NCBI GenBank assembly: GCA_025800365.1
Contig: JAOXRT010000275.1
Coordinates: forward strand, 1 to 59,475
DNA: 59,475 nt
Reading direction: 5' to 3'
DNA from: Cellvibrionaceae bacterium
GTDB taxonomy: Bacteria; Pseudomonadota; Gammaproteobacteria; Pseudomonadales; Cellvibrionaceae
Shown: positions 54,885 through 59,475 of the stretch, piece after piece
How positions within the stretch are numbered: position 1 is the stretch's first letter
Layout of the letters: every line of letters begins with the position of its first letter
The notes under the pieces: model-generated
Told to the model about the DNA's origin: nothing
Database searches by the model: none
The model's input: the letters and a program-made list of their open reading frames with translations, nothing else
Position numbers and translations under genes: made by a program

Positions 54885-57608
54885 GTGAGCGATAAAACCA
54901 TATATCTAAAAGACTATAGAGCCCCAGCCTACTGGATTGATCGTACGGATTTGTATGTCGATTTGCGCGATGACAAAACCACTGTTATCAATCAAATGAG
55001 CATGCGTATAAACCCAGAGGCCAGTGCCGAAGAGCGCTTGATATTGGCTTTGCATGGGCAAGAATTAGAGCTTTTATCGCTTGAATTAAACGGGCAAATT
55101 GTTGAGTCCGACGACTATCATGTAGATGGCGAAGGTTTATCCATTTATATGGATCGATTAGCGCTAGATCTTGCTGATAATGGCCTGAGTTTTGAGTTGA
55201 CGGTTAAAACTCAAATAGAGCCTCAAAACAATACTTCACTAGAAGGATTGTACAAATCCAGTGGCATGTATTGTACACAGTGCGAGGCAGAAGGCTTTCG
55301 GAAAATTAGCTATTACCTCGATCGGCCTGATGTGATGAGTGAGTTTTTTACCAGCATTGAAGCCGATGGTAACGCGTATCCGGTGATGCTCAGCAACGGT
55401 AATAAGCTTGAGGACACCATTCTAGAAAGTGGACGTCGATTGGTACGCTGGCACGACCCTCACAAAAAACCGGCCTATCTTTTTGCCTTGGTGGCAGGCG
55501 ATCTTGAGTGTGTGGAAGATTATTTCACCACTAAGAGTGGCCGAAAGGTCTTGTTACAAATCTTTGTTGAATCAAAAGATCTTGATAAGTGCCAACACGC
55601 CATGGATTCCCTTAAAAACTCTATGAGCTGGGATGAAGAAGTCTATGGACGAGAATACGATCTCGATATATTTATGATCGTCGCTGTCGATGACTTTAAT
55701 ATGGGCGCTATGGAAAACAAAGGGCTTAATATCTTCAATACCTCATGTGTATTGGCAAAGGCCGAAACGACTACTGATGCCGGCTTTCAGCGGGTGGAAG
55801 GTGTGGTAGCTCATGAGTACTTCCATAATTGGTCTGGAAATCGCGTGACTTGTCGCGATTGGTTTCAATTATCCCTTAAGGAAGGCTTTACCGTGTTTCG
55901 CGATGCGCAGTTTTCCGCTGATATGGGATCGGCAACCGTCAAGCGTGTAGAGGATGTCAGCTTACTTCGCAGTGCCCAGTTTGCCGAGGACGGTGGCCCC
56001 TTAGCGCATGCGGTCAGGCCGGCATCTTTTGTTGAGATTTCAAATTTCTATACCTTAACCATTTATGAAAAGGGTGCTGAAATCGTCCGCATGCTACATA
56101 CCTTGCTGGGTGAGGAGCTGTTTCGCCAAGGGTCTGATTTGTACTTTGATCGTCATGATGGCCAGGCTGTTACCGTAGAGGATTTTGTGGCGGCAATGGC
56201 TGAAGTCTCAGGCCGAGATTTTAAGCAGTTCATGAACTGGTATCAGCAAGCAGGAACCCCAGAGCTTAATATAAGTGAAGACTACGATGAAGATGCGCGC
56301 GAGTACAAAGTGCGTATCGAGCAGTATTGTCGCCCAACACCTGAAAGCAATGAAAAACAGCCTTATCTCATTCCACTGAATGTCAGTTTATGGGGTGAGG
56401 CGGGGGCCTTAGCCATTCGCTTAAAAGATCAAGAAGCAGATTTTGAAAGCTCGGATAATACTCAAGCAATCATTGAGCTAACAGAAGAAGTTACTGAGCT
56501 GTGTTTTTGCGATGTGCCGGAACGCCCGGTTATTTCTTTATTGCGTGGTTTTTCGGCGCCGGTAAAGTTGAATTTCCAGCGTGATCACCAGCAGTTGCTG
56601 CGTTTGATGACCATGGAAAGCGACGGTTTTACACGTTGGGATGCCTGCCAGTCTTTGCTATTAAATGCTATTTCAGAATTACAGACTGTCGCGTCAGATG
56701 ATACAAAAGAGCAACAGTATTTGTGCAAGCCTATAGCCAAGGCATTTAAAGCGCTATTGCAAGATGACAATGCAGACCCTGCGATGGTCGCATTGATGCT
56801 GCAATTACCGTCTTTGAGTTACTTAATTGAATTACGTCAAGAAGTGCAGTTGGAGAAGCTGGATGCGGCTCGTGAGATATTGCGTTTTGCCATTGCAAAT
56901 GCCTGTTTCCCCGAGTTTAAAGCTATCTATCAGGCTTACGATCATGCCGAGGCTTATCAAGCCAAGGCTGGACAGATTGCCAAGCGGAGTTTAAAAAATA
57001 CGGCGCTTAGCTATTTGATGTTAGCGGCAGATAAGGGCGATCAAGGCACGGCATCTGAACAACTTATTCAGTCTTGTGTTGAGCAATTTCAGCATGCGAA
57101 CAATATGAGTGACCAAATTTCTGCACTGCAGGTTTTGCTGAATGCAGACTGTGCAGAGCAGCAAGCTAAGCAAGCTCTTGATAGCTTTTATCAACAGTGG
57201 AAAAGTGAAGCACTGGTTGTCAATCTATGGCTGCAAAGCCAGGCCCTACGAAGATCAAGTGACACGCTGGAACAGGTGACCACGCTAAAACAGCACCCGG
57301 CTTATGATGGCCTAAATCCGAATAAAGTGCGCTCCTTAATTGGAGCATTTTGTGGTCAGAACTTAATGGCTTTTCATGCTTCTGATGATGACGGTCAGCC
57401 CAGCGATAAAGCCTATCAGTTCCTAGCAGAAGAAGTGCTTGCTATAGATAAGCATAACCCCCAGATAGCGGCTCGTTTACTAGTGCCGCTAACGCGTTGG
57501 CACAAATTCGCCGGGGCGAGACAGTCTCTGATGAAGTCCGCGCTACAAAGCATTGCCGAGCGCGAGATCTCTAAAGATGTGCGCGAGCTGGTAGAGAAAA
57601 GCTTATAA
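54885..57608 (+). CDS. pepN: Aminopeptidase N
   Basis: Zinc M1 metallopeptidase removing N-terminal amino acids from peptides; cytoplasmic. It has 907 residues from a GTG start (E. coli PepN has 870). GAMEN exopeptidase motif at 274-278; zinc motif HEYFH at 310-314 with second-shell glutamate E333 in LKEGFTVFRD. The all-helical C-terminal domain occupies ~560-907. The N-terminal YLKDYRAPAYWIDRTDLYVDL matches bacterial PepN. A bidirectional terminator follows. Confidence 0.96.
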   Translation: MSDKTIYLKDYRAPAYWIDRTDLYVDLRDDKTTVINQMSMRINPEASAEERLILALHGQELELLSLELNGQIVESDDYHVDGEGLSIYMDRLALDLADNGLSFELTVKTQIEPQNNTSLEGLYKSSGMYCTQCEAEGFRKISYYLDRPDVMSEFFTSIEADGNAYPVMLSNGNKLEDTILESGRRLVRWHDPHKKPAYLFALVAGDLECVEDYFTTKSGRKVLLQIFVESKDLDKCQHAMDSLKNSMSWDEEVYGREYDLDIFMIVAVDDFNMGAMENKGLNIFNTSCVLAKAETTTDAGFQRVEGVVAHEYFHNWSGNRVTCRDWFQLSLKEGFTVFRDAQFSADMGSATVKRVEDVSLLRSAQFAEDGGPLAHAVRPASFVEISNFYTLTIYEKGAEIVRMLHTLLGEELFRQGSDLYFDRHDGQAVTVEDFVAAMAEVSGRDFKQFMNWYQQAGTPELNISEDYDEDAREYKVRIEQYCRPTPESNEKQPYLIPLNVSLWGEAGALAIRLKDQEADFESSDNTQAIIELTEEVTELCFCDVPERPVISLLRGFSAPVKLNFQRDHQQLLRLMTMESDGFTRWDACQSLLLNAISELQTVASDDTKEQQYLCKPIAKAFKALLQDDNADPAMVALMLQLPSLSYLIELRQEVQLEKLDAAREILRFAIANACFPEFKAIYQAYDHAEAYQAKAGQIAKRSLKNTALSYLMLAADKGDQGTASEQLIQSCVEQFQHANNMSDQISALQVLLNADCAEQQAKQALDSFYQQWKSEALVVNLWLQSQALRRSSDTLEQVTTLKQHPAYDGLNPNKVRSLIGAFCGQNLMAFHASDDDGQPSDKAYQFLAEEVLAIDKHNPQIAARLLVPLTRWHKFAGARQSLMKSALQSIAEREISKDVRELVEKSL

Positions 57609-57627
57609 AATGAGCCAATCAACAATC

Positions 57628-57658
57628 AAAAAAAGCCAGCGTTTTGCTGGCTTTTTTT
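57628..57658. terminator. Bidirectional rho-independent terminator
   Basis: A7-GCCAGC stem with GCTGGC-T7 around GTTTT. Ends pepN from the left and the BatD gene from the right; the two converge. Confidence 0.92.
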
Positions 57659-57663
57659 GTGAT

Positions 57664-59457
57664 CTAATGAGGGTAGAGAGGCGGTAGCAAAGATTCGTCC
57701 TGCTGCTCTTGATTCAGCTGCGCTTCAAGAGATGTGATAGCCTCCCTGAGTACTTCCTTATCTATCGTTTGTGCTGTTTCCGCCTGTGCACTATAGAGCT
57801 GGGCTTCTAGCTGCTTGAATAGCTTCTCTAGCTCACTATTTGCAAAATAGCTTTCAAAATGAGGATGTTGGCTCTTCTGCTTGTTGATATAGCTTTGCAA
57901 GCTCTGAAATTGTGCCTTTGCATCAGCTTGCGCAATGACTACTTCCAGGCTTCCCATATTTGGTTTAGCGGCGTCTGGCTGCTTGCCGACTTTAATCTGC
58001 TCCTTCAGTAGTTTATTGTCCCGCCAGAGTTTGACACTTAATAGGGCAAAGGCAATTGCTAAAATGGCGCTGAATAGGGAAAAGATTATCCAGCCACTAC
58101 GCGAGTCGCTATTGGCTTGGGTAAGCTGATTTTCATTGGCTTGCGCTTCTTCAGCTACATTGCCGGATAGTTCTTTATTATCGCTAGCTGTGGTCCTAGC
58201 GACTGAAGGTTCTAGGTTTTGGGTTTGGTTTGGGTTCGCTGCCGAAGCTTTGATATTAATATCCATAGCGGGGAGCTTGGCTGTTTGCCATTGTTGGCGA
58301 GCGGTATTCCACCAGCGTATCTCAATGGCGGGCAGGGTAAGTGGTCCGGCCTTGCTGGCAATGATTGCCGTAGAAATACGACGGGTGCCAGTAATACCAC
58401 TGTTATCTTTATCGTCTTCGCTTTGAGGTTGTTCAGGGTAGGTTTTTATACGGCCTTGCAGCTCGGGGGCTTGGCCCATGTCAATATTGGGGAGCTGTGC
58501 GGCGGTTAGACCTTTTGCGGTGATTTCAATTTTTCGAGTGATGGGTTCGCCCACTTGTATTTGTTCTGGATCGCTACTCCAGCTTTGGCTAATCGTCAGC
58601 TGTTCTGCTGGAAGCCAATCGGCCGATTTTTCAGGGCTTGCTTTAATCTCTAGCTCTATCGCTTCGCTCTGTAAACGGTGGATACGCCCACTGTTGTTAT
58701 TAAATGGATCGAAGATGTTTCTTCGTCCGCCACTAACCCCAATGCTCCAGCGAAGCGTTGGTAGTGTAAGTTTGCCGCTGTGCTGCGGGTATATTGCATA
58801 GCGGGTTTCTACCACGACATAAGGGCGGCCACCAATGCGAGTTTGGTAGTCAAACTGAGCAAGCAATTCGACTTTTGCCTTGTCCAGCTGCAGTGGCTCT
58901 GGATCAAAGCTGCTTATGTTGACGGCACTGTACAGTTTTTGAGTAAAAATAATTTGTTCTTGAACAAAGGCAACATCTTTATCCGTGGTGGTTTCTAAGA
59001 AGATATCCCGCTTTGCTCCGCTAGCGTTGCTCTGTTTACTGACGGTAATGGGGATGGCGTCGGAAAACTCACCGTCGTATTCAAAACTGGGAATAATGAG
59101 TTGCCCTTCACGTTTGGGACCTAGCGTTAACACCCACTCGGTAATAGAGCTAACCTTTCCGTTCATGCTCTGATAGCGGTTGCTCTTATGTTGTCTCAAG
59201 ATGTCGAAATTTTGCTGTAGCTCGTCGAATGATGGCGCGCTAAAAGCAGCTTGCTCATCGATAGCCACCGTAAGAGTAAGAGTTTCGCTCATTGCTATGC
59301 TGTTTCTATCGACCTTGGCAGTGATAGTCAAAGCAAAACTTACTGTGCTGCACGCTAAAAGGCAGAATAGGGCTAGGGCTTTGCCAAGCAAAGAGAGCTT
59401 TGCCTCTTTGTCTCTATACTTTGACATTGCACTATTATTGATTTGTTTGCTCATCAT
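57664..59457 (-). CDS. BatD-like protein (oxygen tolerance family)
   Basis: A 597-residue protein. N-terminal signal/anchor at ~25-43 (ALALFCLLACSTVSFA), then a long beta-rich periplasmic region with the BatD start pattern (TITAKVDRNSIAMSETLTLTV), PSFDELQQNFDILRQHKSNRYQ, and IIPSFEYDGE. A single membrane helix lies at ~447-470 (GWIIFSLFSAILAIAFALL), with a helical cytoplasmic tail. BatD normally accompanies BatA/BatB von Willebrand proteins and a MoxR ATPase; those would lie to the right of the window. The start could be either of two adjacent ATGs or a third ten codons on. Confidence 0.87.
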   Translation of the reverse strand: MMSKQINNSAMSKYRDKEAKLSLLGKALALFCLLACSTVSFALTITAKVDRNSIAMSETLTLTVAIDEQAAFSAPSFDELQQNFDILRQHKSNRYQSMNGKVSSITEWVLTLGPKREGQLIIPSFEYDGEFSDAIPITVSKQSNASGAKRDIFLETTTDKDVAFVQEQIIFTQKLYSAVNISSFDPEPLQLDKAKVELLAQFDYQTRIGGRPYVVVETRYAIYPQHSGKLTLPTLRWSIGVSGGRRNIFDPFNNNSGRIHRLQSEAIELEIKASPEKSADWLPAEQLTISQSWSSDPEQIQVGEPITRKIEITAKGLTAAQLPNIDMGQAPELQGRIKTYPEQPQSEDDKDNSGITGTRRISTAIIASKAGPLTLPAIEIRWWNTARQQWQTAKLPAMDINIKASAANPNQTQNLEPSVARTTASDNKELSGNVAEEAQANENQLTQANSDSRSGWIIFSLFSAILAIAFALLSVKLWRDNKLLKEQIKVGKQPDAAKPNMGSLEVVIAQADAKAQFQSLQSYINKQKSQHPHFESYFANSELEKLFKQLEAQLYSAQAETAQTIDKEVLREAITSLEAQLNQEQQDESLLPPLYPH

Positions 59458-59475
59458 TTTATCTTTCGAATCTCG

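Overview
The window reads as chromosomal DNA of a heterotrophic, probably marine, motile gammaproteobacterium. Evidence for this includes a CysB very close to the enterobacterial protein, an RNase II of the Rnb type, a YeaC-like protein upstream of aminopeptidase N, two methyl-accepting chemotaxis proteins, an AlgZ/AlgR-like LytS/LytTR pair, a TonB-dependent receptor and several acyl-CoA enzymes. The lipid/hydrophobic-carbon theme (paired acyl-CoA dehydrogenases, acyl-CoA ligase, CoA transferase, thioesterase, ferredoxin plus ferredoxin reductase) would suit a Spongiibacteraceae/Cellvibrionales-like organism. That placement is inference from gene content; no rRNA is present. I see no prophage, insertion sequence, CRISPR array or rRNA.

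Layout. 1-4426 (minus) is the N-terminal 1475 residues of a giant secreted repeat protein that runs off the left edge. 4700-7614 holds a cytosolic 5'-nucleotidase, a TauE/SafE transporter and cysB. 7611-11989 (minus) is rnb-tesB plus an unknown membrane-anchored protein. 12533-16367 holds a chemoreceptor and a DUF819 membrane protein. 16485-23822 is a lipid-oxidation block: on the minus strand ferredoxin reductase-ferredoxin and a TetR-GlxA regulator pair; divergently an MDR oxidoreductase and two acyl-CoA dehydrogenases that look like a heteromeric pair. 24059-33085 holds an S41 protease, a second chemoreceptor with a clear sigma-28 type promoter, and an AraC regulator - TonB receptor - acyl-CoA ligase series on the minus strand. 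33399-38564 holds a small membrane protein, a NYN-domain protein, RhlE-type helicase, an unusually organised CoA transferase and a secreted alpha/beta hydrolase. 38799-45253 (minus) is histidine kinase, LytTR regulator, RND pump and its adaptor. 45478-46600 is a flavin reductase, tRNA-Val, tRNA-Asp and a structured repeat element. 47166-48300 is an ECF sigma/anti-sigma pair. 48556-59457 holds an unknown coiled-coil protein, a PLP enzyme, DUF1853, NAD kinase, a metallophosphoesterase, YeaC-like protein, PepN and BatD.

The most unusual item is just downstream of the tRNA genes (46226-46533). The last 19 nt of tRNA-Asp and its terminator are duplicated 233 bp downstream, and the DNA between the copies folds into a string of short hairpins, most with GGA in the loop. 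This combines the layout of the E. coli tyrT/rtT repeats with the look of a CsrA/RsmA-titrating RNA. Other points of interest are the giant adhesin, a redox pair without its oxygenase, an ECF pair followed by an uncharacterised coiled-coil protein with a terminal Cys/His cluster, and several good palindromic operator candidates.
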